Of a stretch of DNA of 64,000 bases, positions 54,285 through 63,216 are shown piece by piece. The notes under the pieces are model-generated. The model was not told the DNA's origin. It did no database searches and saw only the letters and a program-made list of their open reading frames with translations. Position 1 is the first letter of the stretch. The number at the start of each line of letters is the position of its first letter. The position numbers and the translations under genes are program-made. Source of the stretch: Solwaraspora sp. WMMD791 (GTDB taxonomy: Bacteria > Actinomycetota > Actinomycetes > Mycobacteriales > Micromonosporaceae); the NCBI RefSeq assembly GCF_029581195.1, contig NZ_CP120737.1, forward strand, positions 6,859,001 through 6,923,000, read 5' to 3'.

Positions 54285-54717
54285 TCAGTGAAGTGATTTT
54301 CACCACAATCCACAGAGGTCTTCATGGGTTGCGGTGACCGCCGCACGTCCCGGCGAACCAGGCACGCGACATCGTCCTATCCGACCGGAAATCCACGACC
54401 CCGTCAGATGGCGTGAGCGCCCCGCGTGCCGCCCACCCCGTGGGCAACTAGGGGCGGGTGTCGAACGTGGCCCAGCGACGAACAGGGGGCACCGGACGGC
54501 GCAATGGGCGGCTATAGCCGTTCCGGAATCGAGCGCGGAAGCGGTACGGGTGCGTCCCACTTAAAGAGTCTTGGGCACCGGGGTTGACAATCGCCGGGGT
54601 ATCGAGCGTCCATGGACGTGGGCAACAAAAACCGCCCCGGTGAACCGCAAAACAAATGCGCACCACGCGCATGCGGAATCGCCATTTGTCGACCCCTTGT
54701 ATGGAGGTGCATTCGCC
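54285..54717. other. Noncoding region before the accessory operon
   Basis: 433 bp without a gene. An inverted repeat GTGAA-GTGATT-TTCAC (54288-54303) follows the M23 stop. A TTGACA hexamer at 54584 has no convincing -10 at the usual distance. The region probably contains the promoter of the downstream gene row. Confidence 0.4.
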
Positions 54718-55962
54718 ATGACCGCGAACATTCTGCTCACCCCCGGCACGGACGAGGCCCGGTTCGCCGTGGCCGACGCGTTGCGCCACTACCCCGGCGT
54801 CACTGCCCGCAAGTTGGCCGGACAGGCGAGCCTGCCGCTGCCCGTCGTCACCGAGGCACTCCAGCACATGGAAACGGCCGGGACCGCCACCCGCACACCC
54901 GACCCGACCAAGGGCAACCGCAAGAGCGCCGACACGTGGGAACCCACCACCCCCACCGAGGTAACGCCTGACACGACCGACGAGACGCCCTCCGCTGACG
55001 ACGCCACCACCGGCGACGAGCCGACGCCCACCACCGACGACACGCCCGCGACCGGCAGCACGACCCCGGACACAGCCGACGAGACGACCCCGGACGACGA
55101 CACCTCCACCGACGAGGCGGCAGGCACGGCCGACACCGAGGCCACCACCGACACGACGCCTGACCCGACCAACGAGCCCACCGGCACCGACGAGCCGACG
55201 CCGGACGACGCACCCACCACCAACGAGGCGGCAGACACGACCGACGACGCGACGCTGCCCGAGGCCCCCGTGTCCGGGGCACCGGTCGCCGCGCGTCAGC
55301 CTGACCTGAAGGTGCTGATCATGGCTGGTGTCTTGGGTGGGCACCCGGACGGGATCACCGCTGACGAGGCGATTGGCGAAAGCGGCTTGTCGGTCGCGAT
55401 GGGCGACACGATCCTCGCCGCGATGGAGGTTGCCGGTGCCGCCCGTCGCCTGCCCGTTGACGACGACGGCAACGAGCTGTGGGTGATCGGCGACGGGGAC
55501 CTCGCCACCGTGGATCCGGCCAAGGCCCCGACGCACACGACGTGCCCCACCTGCGGGCACACCCGCAAGATCCGCCGCCCCTCCGCCCGCCGCGTCACCG
55601 GCACCGGCCGTACGACCGGTGAGATCAACAGCGACGGATCGGCCAAGCTCGGCAAGAACGAGTTGCGCAACCGGGTCGAGGCGTTCATGCGCGACCTCGG
55701 CACCGGCCACGACGTCACCCCCGGCACCGTCGCCCGTGAGATCGGCGGACGGAGCCCCGGGGCGGTCCGAAACGCGATGGCCAAGCTCGGCGGGGCCGGC
55801 GTGCTGATCCTGACCCGCGAGGCACCCGAAACCTACGCCCTCACGGACAACCCACCCGCCCCGACCGCCGAGGTCCGCGCGTTCATGACCCCACCCAACG
55901 ACACCACCACCGGCGACGAGCCGACCACCGACGAGGCCACCGCCGCGCCGGTAGCCGCCTGA
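54718..55962 (+). CDS. Modular HTH protein with acidic Thr/Asp-rich linker
   Basis: This 414-aa protein begins at ATG 54718 behind GGAGGTG; the open frame to 54571 is noncoding-looking. An N-terminal winged-helix-like region (about 15-65, ADALRHYPGVTARKLAGQASLPLPVVTEALQHMETAG) is followed by about 125 residues of TDETTPD-type low complexity. A second helix-turn-helix region (about 200-255), a Cys pair (CPTCGHTRK near 285) and a third helix-turn-helix-like region (about 315-400) follow. The layout suggests a DNA-bridging or regulatory protein of the element. Confidence 0.7.
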   Translation: MTANILLTPGTDEARFAVADALRHYPGVTARKLAGQASLPLPVVTEALQHMETAGTATRTPDPTKGNRKSADTWEPTTPTEVTPDTTDETPSADDATTGDEPTPTTDDTPATGSTTPDTADETTPDDDTSTDEAAGTADTEATTDTTPDPTNEPTGTDEPTPDDAPTTNEAADTTDDATLPEAPVSGAPVAARQPDLKVLIMAGVLGGHPDGITADEAIGESGLSVAMGDTILAAMEVAGAARRLPVDDDGNELWVIGDGDLATVDPAKAPTHTTCPTCGHTRKIRRPSARRVTGTGRTTGEINSDGSAKLGKNELRNRVEAFMRDLGTGHDVTPGTVAREIGGRSPGAVRNAMAKLGGAGVLILTREAPETYALTDNPPAPTAEVRAFMTPPNDTTTGDEPTTDEATAAPVAA

Positions 55963-56045
55963 CCCACCGCCCCGCCGGGGCCGAGCAGCCTGCCCGGCCC
56001 CGGCACCCGCACGCCCACCCGCAAGCGCAACGGAAGGAACGAACA

Positions 56046-56687
56046 ATGACCACCCACGACCACCCCCACCCCGCCAACGCCACGGCGCACGCACCAGGGT
56101 CGCTGCGCTGCCCCGAATGCGGGGAACCGGCCCGCCCCGTGCCGCCGCGTCACTGGCCCCTCGACGGATTCGCCCCACGTCCGGACACCTCCCACCGCGA
56201 CGGCACACCACTATGCCCGGTGCCCGGCCCCGACGGCTCACAACCGGCCGAACCGATCGGCGCTCCGGCACGCCTGACCATGCGGCAGGCCGTCCAGCAA
56301 TCCTGGCTCATCCACCCTGAATGGACCGTGAGCGATCACCTCGCGTGGCTCGATGGCGAGGGCTACGACACCGACGACGTGACCGGCCACTTGGCCGAGG
56401 TCATTGGCCGGTGGCTGGCCGAGTACCGCCGCACCGACCCGAGATCTCCCCGGCCCGCCGACGAGACACGCGTGTACGTGGTCGCAGGCGGTGACATGGT
56501 GGCCGTGTTCGACTCGGCGGAAGCAGCCGACCTCATGGCCGTGACGATGGGCTGCGTGAATCTCGCCTCGGTCACCCGGTGCCTGACCGAGGAGCAATGG
56601 CAACAGGCGCACGCCGTGTTGCGGGCACAGCAACCGCACATCACCGTGACCGATGCCCGGCCCGGACGTGCGGCCGGTACGTCGTGA
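56046..56687 (+). CDS. Hypothetical protein with zinc-ribbon-like N-terminus
   Basis: This 213-aa protein follows AAGGAAC. It starts with a Pro/His-rich stretch and CPECGEPARPVPPRHWPLDG (a single Cys pair, zinc-knuckle-like). The middle is Trp-rich helical (WLIHPEWTVSDHLAWLDGEGYD) and the end alpha/beta. Its stop overlaps the next start (GTGA). Such genes recur in actinomycete conjugative elements without known function. Confidence 0.65.
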   Translation: MTTHDHPHPANATAHAPGSLRCPECGEPARPVPPRHWPLDGFAPRPDTSHRDGTPLCPVPGPDGSQPAEPIGAPARLTMRQAVQQSWLIHPEWTVSDHLAWLDGEGYDTDDVTGHLAEVIGRWLAEYRRTDPRSPRPADETRVYVVAGGDMVAVFDSAEAADLMAVTMGCVNLASVTRCLTEEQWQQAHAVLRAQQPHITVTDARPGRAAGTS

Positions 56688-57253
56688 CCGGCCCATCGGG
56701 CACCGGCCCCACCGCCGACCGGCCCGACATCCCGGCGTCGCTGACCGCACGGCCCCACGACGCGCGGCGAGGCCTGCCCATCCCGCCGGTCAACCTCCAC
56801 CCCAACCCCGGCGGCGGGTCGCACGTGGACTTCACCACGATCAACACCACCATCTCCACCCGCCTCGCTGTCGAACGGCGGTGCTCGCTGTGCGGTGAAC
56901 AGATGGGCTACTGGGTGGCGTTCCTCGGCGGCCCGAGGTCCGCTGAGCTGATGCGCTACGCGGACCCACCGGGCCACCCCGACTGCATGACCGCAGCCCT
57001 GTCGCTGTGCCCTCATCTGGCGCTCGGTCGGCACCGCCGCGCCCGTGCCGACCGTCCCGGGGCGGGCACCATCCCGCCGGGTTCGCACGGCGACAAACCC
57101 GACCGGTACCTGTTGGGCATCACCCGCGCCTACCGAACCCGGTTCATCCCCGACCACGGCTACACCGTCTACCTACCGGCCCCGTTCAAAACCGTGCACA
57201 CCTATCTGTACGGGCCGGACGGGCGACTACGACCGGCCACCGACACCCGGTAG
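56684..57253 (+). CDS. Hypothetical protein with Cys/His zinc site
   Basis: This 189-aa protein is translated from the GTGA overlap. It contains RRCSLCGEQMGYWVAFLGGPRSAELMRYADPPGHPDC, a Cys-x2-Cys with downstream His and Cys compatible with a structural zinc, then a compact C-terminal domain (YRTRFIPDHGYTVYLPAPFKTVHTY). No family is recognised. Third in the accessory row. Confidence 0.65.
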   Translation: MTGPSGTGPTADRPDIPASLTARPHDARRGLPIPPVNLHPNPGGGSHVDFTTINTTISTRLAVERRCSLCGEQMGYWVAFLGGPRSAELMRYADPPGHPDCMTAALSLCPHLALGRHRRARADRPGAGTIPPGSHGDKPDRYLLGITRAYRTRFIPDHGYTVYLPAPFKTVHTYLYGPDGRLRPATDTR

Positions 57254-57359
57254 GCCACGCCCAGCGGTGCGCGTCAGATTCGCCGCAGAAACCTCGATCG
57301 ACTCCATCCGATCGGCTTGATGCACCCATAGAGGTAGGAAACATTGTTTGTGACGGCAC

Positions 57360-57380
57360 GCCGGGGTCGCAATCCCCGGC
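57360..57380. promoter_or_regulatory. Short hairpin upstream of the DUF932 gene
   Basis: GCCGGGG and CCCCGGC arms with a 7-nt loop, 42 bp before the start. It may end the upstream transcript or shape the leader. Confidence 0.4.
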
Positions 57381-57422
57381 CCGTCGCCCACCCGAACCAC
57401 ACGACCGGAAAGGGGTGCCACC

Positions 57423-58409
57423 GTGGCACACGAACTCGAGACGTTCGCCAACGGCGAGACCGCCTTCGCCTCCGCGCGACTGTCCGCCTGGCACCAACTC
57501 GGCACCGTCACCGACTCCTGTATGACCGCCCAGGAGGTTATGAGCAAGGCATGGCTCGGTGGCTGGGAGGTCCGCAAGATCGCCATCCAGGGCATCGAGA
57601 TCACCGACAAGGGCGTGACGAAGGTCGACTGCCCCGACAAGTACATGACCGTACGGACCAACCCGGTCACCGGCGAGACCGAGTACCTCGGCGTGGTCGG
57701 CGAGGACTACAGCGTGGTCCAGAACGAGCAGGTAGCCGAGACACTCAACCTCCTGGTCGACGCCTCCGGTGCGCACTTCGAGACCGCCGGCTCCATGCGC
57801 AAGGGCCGGTCGGTGTTCGTGACCATGAAGCTGCCGAGCGCGATGCGGATCGCCGGAGTGGACGACATGGACCTCTACCTCGCCGCCACCACCAGCCATG
57901 ACGGCACCGCCTCGCTGCGCCTCGACGCGACCCCGGTACGGATCGTGTGCGCCAACACGCAGGCTCTCGCCTACCAGCGGTCGCGCAGCTCCTACACGTT
58001 CCGGCACACCTCGAACGTCACCAGCAAGATCGCCGAGGCGCGCCAGGCACTCGGTCTGATGTGGAAGGCGTTCGACGCCTTCGAGAGCGAAGCCGAGAAG
58101 ATGATCAACGAGTCGCTGACCATGGGCGAGTTCGAGAAGATCGTCGCGCAGGTGTGGCCCCTCGCCGACGATGCCTCCGACACGGCGCGCAACAACGCCA
58201 AGCAACGGACGAACACGTTGCGGTACCTCATCCGCGACGCCGACACGCAGAAGGCGATCAAGGGCACCCGGTGGGCCGGCTACCAGGCCATCACCGAGTA
58301 CGTGGACCACTTCGCCCCCGCCAAGACCGACCTCGTCCGGGCCACCCGGGCGCTGACCGGTGCCGGAGCGGACCTCAAGGCCCGCGCGTTCGAGCTGCTG
58401 GCGGTCTGA
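57423..58409 (+). CDS. DUF932 (phage/plasmid-like, TIGR03299) protein
   Basis: This 328-aa protein matches the DUF932 family by its opening AHELETFANGETAFASARLSAWHQLGT, the middle YLGVVGEDYSVVQNEQVAETLNLLVDASGA, and RIVCANTQALAY. Families of this type are widespread in plasmids and phages, and their biochemical role is unresolved. The GTG start follows GGAAAGGGG. It is the only gene of the accessory row that belongs to a widely recognised family. Confidence 0.9.
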   Translation: MAHELETFANGETAFASARLSAWHQLGTVTDSCMTAQEVMSKAWLGGWEVRKIAIQGIEITDKGVTKVDCPDKYMTVRTNPVTGETEYLGVVGEDYSVVQNEQVAETLNLLVDASGAHFETAGSMRKGRSVFVTMKLPSAMRIAGVDDMDLYLAATTSHDGTASLRLDATPVRIVCANTQALAYQRSRSSYTFRHTSNVTSKIAEARQALGLMWKAFDAFESEAEKMINESLTMGEFEKIVAQVWPLADDASDTARNNAKQRTNTLRYLIRDADTQKAIKGTRWAGYQAITEYVDHFAPAKTDLVRATRALTGAGADLKARAFELLAV

Positions 58410-58410
58410 C

Positions 58411-59022
58411 GTGGGCCGGCACGGGGGCCGGGCCACCACGCCCGGCCCCGGTACCGGTGGGCACCCCGCCACCGGGACCGCACACATCCCCACCGAGCCC
58501 AGCATCACGCCGCTGTACGCACCGGCACCCACCGCCGAGACGGTGGTCGCGCTGGCCAACGAGATGTGCTCCACCTTCGCGGCGGCCGAGGTCGCCCGCG
58601 CGTTGGCCGAACAGGCGACGAGCGAGGCCGAACACGCCCAGTTGAGCGCACGGGCCGCGCAGTGGGACGCCCTCGTCAACGAGCGGTGGCCCGCCCTGGT
58701 CGAGGCGATCAGGGCGGCTCTGCCGCACACGGGGCAGGTCGAGCACTTCATGCCGGTCCGGCCGCTGACCAACGGCCACGTCGAGCTCCATGTGCACGAC
58801 GAGGCCGGCCGCCGCCTCGTCGTGCTGCTCACCGGCGCGCAGGCCCTCGCCGTAGGCGCGCACCTGACCGCGTACGGAGCGATCAGCCTCGACCGCATCG
58901 GGCAGAAGCTCGACCCGAGCCTGCCCCAGCTGAAGGCCACACCACCGTTCGACCCCCACGGGACCGCCGGGCAACCGGCCAACCCCGACCGTGCCGCCGG
59001 GCCAACGGCCACCCCAGCCTGA
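58411..59022 (+). CDS. Hypothetical protein, paralogue of the next gene
   Basis: This 203-aa protein starts at GTG 58411, one base after the DUF932 stop. A Pro/Gly/Thr-rich N-terminus precedes a helical middle (CSTFAAAEVARALAEQATSEAEHAQLSARAAQWDALV) and a compact end (LTGAQALAVGAHLTAYGAISLDRIG). The end aligns with YTPTQALTTGADLIACAAV of the next gene, so the two are related. Function unknown. Confidence 0.6.
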   Translation: MGRHGGRATTPGPGTGGHPATGTAHIPTEPSITPLYAPAPTAETVVALANEMCSTFAAAEVARALAEQATSEAEHAQLSARAAQWDALVNERWPALVEAIRAALPHTGQVEHFMPVRPLTNGHVELHVHDEAGRRLVVLLTGAQALAVGAHLTAYGAISLDRIGQKLDPSLPQLKATPPFDPHGTAGQPANPDRAAGPTATPA

Positions 59023-59116
59023 CCGCCGCCACGTGTTGCCGCGCGGCCCACGGTCCGACCCCGGGCCGCGCGGCACACCACGTGACTTCCCCTCTTACTG
59101 ACAACGGAGTACCCGT

Positions 59117-59656
59117 ATGAACCCCGATGACCTGTTCGACCTCGCCGCAGACTTCGCCCAGGCAACCGGCAACGCCGAACGGTTCCGCACCTGCGCGGCA
59201 ACCTCGACCGGCGACGACCACACAACAAACACGAGGAAAGCGTCACGCTGGGAGGCTGTTGCCGCCCGCCGACGCGAGCACCTGCGTACCGCGCTGCGCG
59301 AGGCGCTTCACGGGACCGTCACGGCCGTACCCGACGCCGAGTTGCCCGTCGCCACCTGGCAGCAACGCCTCGTCGAGATCCGCGCCATCACCCTCGACAA
59401 CACCCGCGCCGTGCGGGTGCGGTACACCCCGACCCAGGCGCTCACCACCGGAGCCGATCTCATCGCCTGCGCCGCCGTCACCGACGAGCACAGCGGCGGC
59501 ATCCTCGCCGGAATCCTCCCCGCCTTCCCACCCCGGCCAAGCACCGACAACGAGCCGGCCGGCGAAGAGGAGACGGGCGGCATGACGAGCCGAATCGAGC
59601 CGTCCGAGGACGCCAACGGCGACGGGCAGCACACCTCCAGCTTGACCCACCCCTGA
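59117..59656 (+). CDS. Hypothetical protein, paralogue of the preceding gene
   Basis: This 179-aa protein begins MNPDDLFDLAADFAQATGNAERF, has a helical region rich in Arg and Glu, and a TQALTTGADLIACAAVTDEHSGG segment shared with the preceding gene. The C-terminal 30 residues are acidic and disordered. Part of the accessory row; function unknown. Confidence 0.6.
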   Translation: MNPDDLFDLAADFAQATGNAERFRTCAATSTGDDHTTNTRKASRWEAVAARRREHLRTALREALHGTVTAVPDAELPVATWQQRLVEIRAITLDNTRAVRVRYTPTQALTTGADLIACAAVTDEHSGGILAGILPAFPPRPSTDNEPAGEEETGGMTSRIEPSEDANGDGQHTSSLTHP

Positions 59657-59667
59657 ACGGAGTCCTG

Positions 59668-60081
59668 ATGTACCGATCCATGGAGTACGGCGACACCGCC
59701 CGGGTGATCGCACCAACCGACGCCACCGAATACCGCCTCGGCATCGTCATCGACGTGCGTTACTCCACCCCGCATACGACCCACGCACGCAGCTACACCC
59801 TCCGCTTCCCCAACGGCACCGAGCGCACCTACCCGGCCGCCCAGGTCGCATGGTGCACCCGCGCCGACGACTACGCCGCCCTGGAAACCGCCTTCGTCAC
59901 CGCGTGCGTGGCACTACGCGACGCCTGCCGCATCGCCCACGACTACGACGCGGACCTCGCCAACGGAACCGCGAGCCTCCTGCGGCGCCTGGTCGACCTC
60001 GCCCGCCTACGCCTCGCGCTGACCCTCGACCCGGCCAACCCCACCCGGCCCGGCAACAACAAGACCGGAGGCGGACACTGA
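59668..60081 (+). CDS. Hypothetical protein
   Basis: This 137-aa protein (YRSMEYGDTARVIAPTDATEYRLGIVIDVRYSTPHT, SYTLRFPNGTERTYPAAQVAWC) looks like a small beta-barrel followed by a helical tail (TACVALRDACRIAHDYDADLANG). It resembles small plasmid proteins of unknown role. The last base of its stop is the first base of the next start. Confidence 0.6.
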   Translation: MYRSMEYGDTARVIAPTDATEYRLGIVIDVRYSTPHTTHARSYTLRFPNGTERTYPAAQVAWCTRADDYAALETAFVTACVALRDACRIAHDYDADLANGTASLLRRLVDLARLRLALTLDPANPTRPGNNKTGGGH

Positions 60082-60737
60082 TGCCCTCGTACCACCCCCA
60101 CCCGGGACACTCCATCAGGGCGACCGAACCCGGCACGCCCACGGGCCGGACCGGCGAACCGCTCTACTGTCGGCGATGCCGCCGAGGCGTCAACGTCCGC
60201 TTCAACCCCCACGGCGTCATCGTCGAATACCTCCACGCGGCCGAGCAGCGCGGCGAACGCAGCGACCACAAAGCCGAGCCGGTACCGGTCACCGAGATCC
60301 CCGACCCGATCATCGAGTGCGACTTCTGCTCCGCACCCGACGCCACCTGGATCTACCAATGCGCGAACCAGCTGACCGATGTCCGACGAGTCACCGCGCA
60401 GGTCGTGGCCGTCAGCGACTACCGCAACCGGCACCACGCCGCACGCGTCCGCCGCACAGGCACCGAGCACGCACTCACCCAGGCATGGGGAGAGCGGTGG
60501 TCCGCCTGCGACGGCTGCGCCGACCTCATCGAGACCCGAGACATCTACGGCCTCATCCAGCGGGTTACCGACGCGATGCCAGCAAAAATGGTACGAGGCA
60601 AACACCTCGCACGAACCCGTGCCCTGCTCCACGACACGTACTCCACGGTCTTCGACACCCTCGCCCCAGGCCGTGGCCAGATCACACCCGGCAACCCGCT
60701 GGGCATCTGGCCCGAGGCCCCCGAGGCGGCGTCGTGA
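60081..60737 (+). CDS. Cys-pair-rich hypothetical protein
   Basis: This 218-aa protein starts at ATG 60081 within TGATG. Three Cys pairs (YCRRCRRG, ECDFCSAPDATW, ACDGCADLI) suggest zinc ribbons; the rest is helical, ending IWPEAPEAAS. It may bind nucleic acid. The stop overlaps the next start (GTGA). Confidence 0.6.
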   Translation: MPSYHPHPGHSIRATEPGTPTGRTGEPLYCRRCRRGVNVRFNPHGVIVEYLHAAEQRGERSDHKAEPVPVTEIPDPIIECDFCSAPDATWIYQCANQLTDVRRVTAQVVAVSDYRNRHHAARVRRTGTEHALTQAWGERWSACDGCADLIETRDIYGLIQRVTDAMPAKMVRGKHLARTRALLHDTYSTVFDTLAPGRGQITPGNPLGIWPEAPEAAS

Positions 60738-61126
60738 ACACCACCTCGCGGCACCGCCCACTCGCATACACCCACGCCAAGTCGATCCGGCACCCTCGCC
60801 CGGTCTGCGGCCTCGACAACGGACCGCTGACCCGCGTCACCGAGGACCACCACCTCGTGACCTGCCCGGACTGTCAAGAACTGGCCGACATCGACGCGCT
60901 TCCCGACGACGCGACCGCCGGTGACCCCCGCGTGATCGAGGTCCTCCGCGAAGCCATGCGCGGCGCGACACGCAAGATCGACGGGGTCGTGGTGGACCCG
61001 ACCACCGCCGCCGCGATCCTGACCGTGTACGACGCCGCCAAACCCGCTACCCGCGCCAAACTCGCCGCGCTGCCCCTACACCGCATGGCACAGGTCGCAT
61101 GGCGAGTGCTGCGCCCACGCGTCTAA
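60734..61126 (+). CDS. Small Cys-pair protein
   Basis: This 130-aa protein is translated from GTG 60734 in a GTGA overlap. Its N-terminal part contains a Cys-x-x-Cys (TCPDCQEL) and an earlier lone Cys in VCGLDNG; the C-terminal half is helical (VVDPTTAAAILTVYDAAKPATRAKLAALPLHRMAQVAW). It resembles helix-rich regulators of mobile elements but is not assignable. Confidence 0.6.
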   Translation: MNTTSRHRPLAYTHAKSIRHPRPVCGLDNGPLTRVTEDHHLVTCPDCQELADIDALPDDATAGDPRVIEVLREAMRGATRKIDGVVVDPTTAAAILTVYDAAKPATRAKLAALPLHRMAQVAWRVLRPRV

Positions 61127-61317
61127 CTCGGCATGGGTCGGTGGCCGGCGGGCACACCCGAGGGTGCGCGCAATTCCCGACCGGCCACCTCGCCCACCCG
61201 GGCCACCTGCCGGCCACACGACCACCAATACCCGGGCCGGACGTACCGCCGATCCTACGACCCGAGTCACACGCACCTCGACGACGCGGACGGCCACCGA
61301 GCCGTCCGCGAGGGAGG

Positions 61318-61968
61318 ATGAACGGCGTGGCACGACGCGTGATCGGCGGACGGATAGCCCTCAACCGGGCCGGCGTCGCCGCGCACACCGGCGCGGCCTA
61401 CTCCACCGTCAACCACTGGCACCGCCACCGCGCCCGATTCGGCTTCCCTGAGGGCTTCCGCAGCGACGGCCGCCAGTGGTTTTGGCTCGACGACATTGAG
61501 ACATTCCACGAAGCGCACCAGGCCGCGAAGCGCGCCGACCTCACAAAGGTCGACCGCCGCGGACACCCCGACGACCTCATCGGCTCCGGCGCCGCAGCGA
61601 GGGCCCTCGGCTACGGCTCCTACCGCAACCTGCCCGACACCCTGCTCGATCGGCCCGACCGCGTCGAGCACCTGCCCGATGGACGGAAACGACGCCTCTG
61701 GTACCGGCGCACCATCTGGACCGTCGCCGACGCACGCACGGGCCGACAATCCACCGGCCGTACCCCCGGCACCACCGGTGCCCGTCAACCGCATCCCTAC
61801 GCCGACGACCCCCGGCTCCAGACCGCCACTGAACTGCTGAACGAGGCCGCCGCTGCGGGGCGTGACCGACATGGGCTAGGTGCAGAGTTGGCACTCAAGC
61901 TCGGCATCCCGCAACGTACAGCGCAACGGCTGCTCTCGGAAGCGTGCCGCGTTACAGGCCTTCGGTGA
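61318..61968 (+). CDS. Helix-turn-helix DNA-binding protein
   Basis: This 216-aa protein starts at ATG 61318 behind GAGGGAGG; the open frame to 61099 has no ribosome site. Two helix-turn-helix-like modules of similar plan are visible: AHTGAAYSTVNHWHRHRARFGFP with WFWLDDIETF, and AARALGYGSYRNLPDTLLDRPDRV with RLWYRRTIWTVADA. A third is at the C-terminus (LALKLGIPQRTAQRLLSEA). It is likely a transcriptional or replication regulator of the element. Confidence 0.65.
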   Translation: MNGVARRVIGGRIALNRAGVAAHTGAAYSTVNHWHRHRARFGFPEGFRSDGRQWFWLDDIETFHEAHQAAKRADLTKVDRRGHPDDLIGSGAAARALGYGSYRNLPDTLLDRPDRVEHLPDGRKRRLWYRRTIWTVADARTGRQSTGRTPGTTGARQPHPYADDPRLQTATELLNEAAAAGRDRHGLGAELALKLGIPQRTAQRLLSEACRVTGLR

Positions 61969-62172
61969 CGGGCCGCGAATGAAGGACCTGCTCACCCCTC
62001 GATGCTCGTGTCGTGGCTGTGCGCTATCTAGCGACACCGAACTTGACCTGCATCGGCGGCAGTCGCTGCAGCGGGCAGCGGATCGGCCGCAGATGAAACT
62101 CGACAGGGAAGTGGGGTTAGTCCGGCCGGACAGCTGGCCCTGACCCACGAGAATCGCCCACGCTACCGGAGC

Positions 62173-63168
62173 ATGGTCACATTACGCTCAATTTACCGAG
62201 TTGACGGCTATCACCTCGGCAGCGACCATCTGCGTGTGCAGAAGAAGCAGAGGTGGTTCGACGAAGGCGCGCTCGTGCTGCGTTCCGTGCTGGAACGGCT
62301 TGGCCGAGGCAGTGATCTCCCTGCCGCCACTGATTACTACGCCTGCCCATGTTGCCTGGTGGCGTACACGCGGGAAGCCCTGGAAACCGGCGAGTTGACG
62401 GAAGAGCATGTACCACCGCGAGTGTTGGGCGGCCGAGGGCTGGTGCTTACCTGCAAGGACTGCAACAACAGCTCCGGCACCTACTTCGACTCGCACGCCC
62501 ACCGGCGCGCGGACACCGAAGGCTTCCTACGGGGCCGAGTGACGGGCCGCTACCTGCCTGCCACGATGTACGCCGACGGCATCCCGCTGCGGGGCACGGC
62601 GCATCGGACAGGGGAAGGTATTCAGGTCTTCGGCGTTCCAAGCCAAAATGACCCTAAGGTGCAGGCGGCGCATTTCGAGGCGATGGATGCCTACGTTGAC
62701 AGTCGTGACCCCAACCCGAGGATTTCCTTCACTATCCACGGCCGATACAGCGAGGCGCGGGCCCGGTACTCCTGGATCCGTTCGGCGTACCTGGCAGCGT
62801 TCGCCGCGCTGGGTTGGAGCTACGTACTCCGGCCAGTGATGAAGCCAATCACCGACCAGCTCAGGAACCCCACTGCCGAAGTCCTCCCAACCTACATGTT
62901 CCGTGACCTCAGCGCGCCGCCAGAACTCCGGCGCATATTGCTGGTCGACGACCCAGACGAACTGCGGTGTGTGGCGGTGGCGATGGGCGAGTTTGTGGTA
63001 TTCCTGCCAGGTCTGTTCCGTCCGCTGACATGGCCACAACTTGCTGACGCCTTCGGGGAGCGGCGGAACATCGATAACCAGCTGACCGTGATCCTCAACG
63101 GCAAAGAGATGTCATGGCCACACTCGCCGACTTACTTCCTCGACCGATCTCCGACTGTTAAGGAGTGA
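62173..63168 (+). CDS. Second HNH-type nuclease domain protein
   Basis: This 331-aa protein carries CPCCLVAYTREALETGELTEEHVPPRVLGGRGLVLTCKDCNNSSGTYFDSHAHR split around the treble clef: the Cys pair, EHVPP and CxxCNN plan is the same as in the gene at 38738. The following 230 residues are alpha/beta and unrecognised. Codon use is slightly less GC-biased than the conjugation genes. It lies last before the decayed transposase and may be cargo. Confidence 0.72.
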   Translation: MVTLRSIYRVDGYHLGSDHLRVQKKQRWFDEGALVLRSVLERLGRGSDLPAATDYYACPCCLVAYTREALETGELTEEHVPPRVLGGRGLVLTCKDCNNSSGTYFDSHAHRRADTEGFLRGRVTGRYLPATMYADGIPLRGTAHRTGEGIQVFGVPSQNDPKVQAAHFEAMDAYVDSRDPNPRISFTIHGRYSEARARYSWIRSAYLAAFAALGWSYVLRPVMKPITDQLRNPTAEVLPTYMFRDLSAPPELRRILLVDDPDELRCVAVAMGEFVVFLPGLFRPLTWPQLADAFGERRNIDNQLTVILNGKEMSWPHSPTYFLDRSPTVKE

Positions 63169-63216
63169 ACGACCGGACCAGGAAGTGACAGCGGGGTGTG
63201 ATACCCAATGATCAGT

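Noticed and set aside
62150-62162. ATCGCCCAC match to the tRNA-Val 3' end as possible attR
   Set aside because: Only nine bases match, and the neighbouring T-arm sequence is absent. A tRNA att core is normally much longer.
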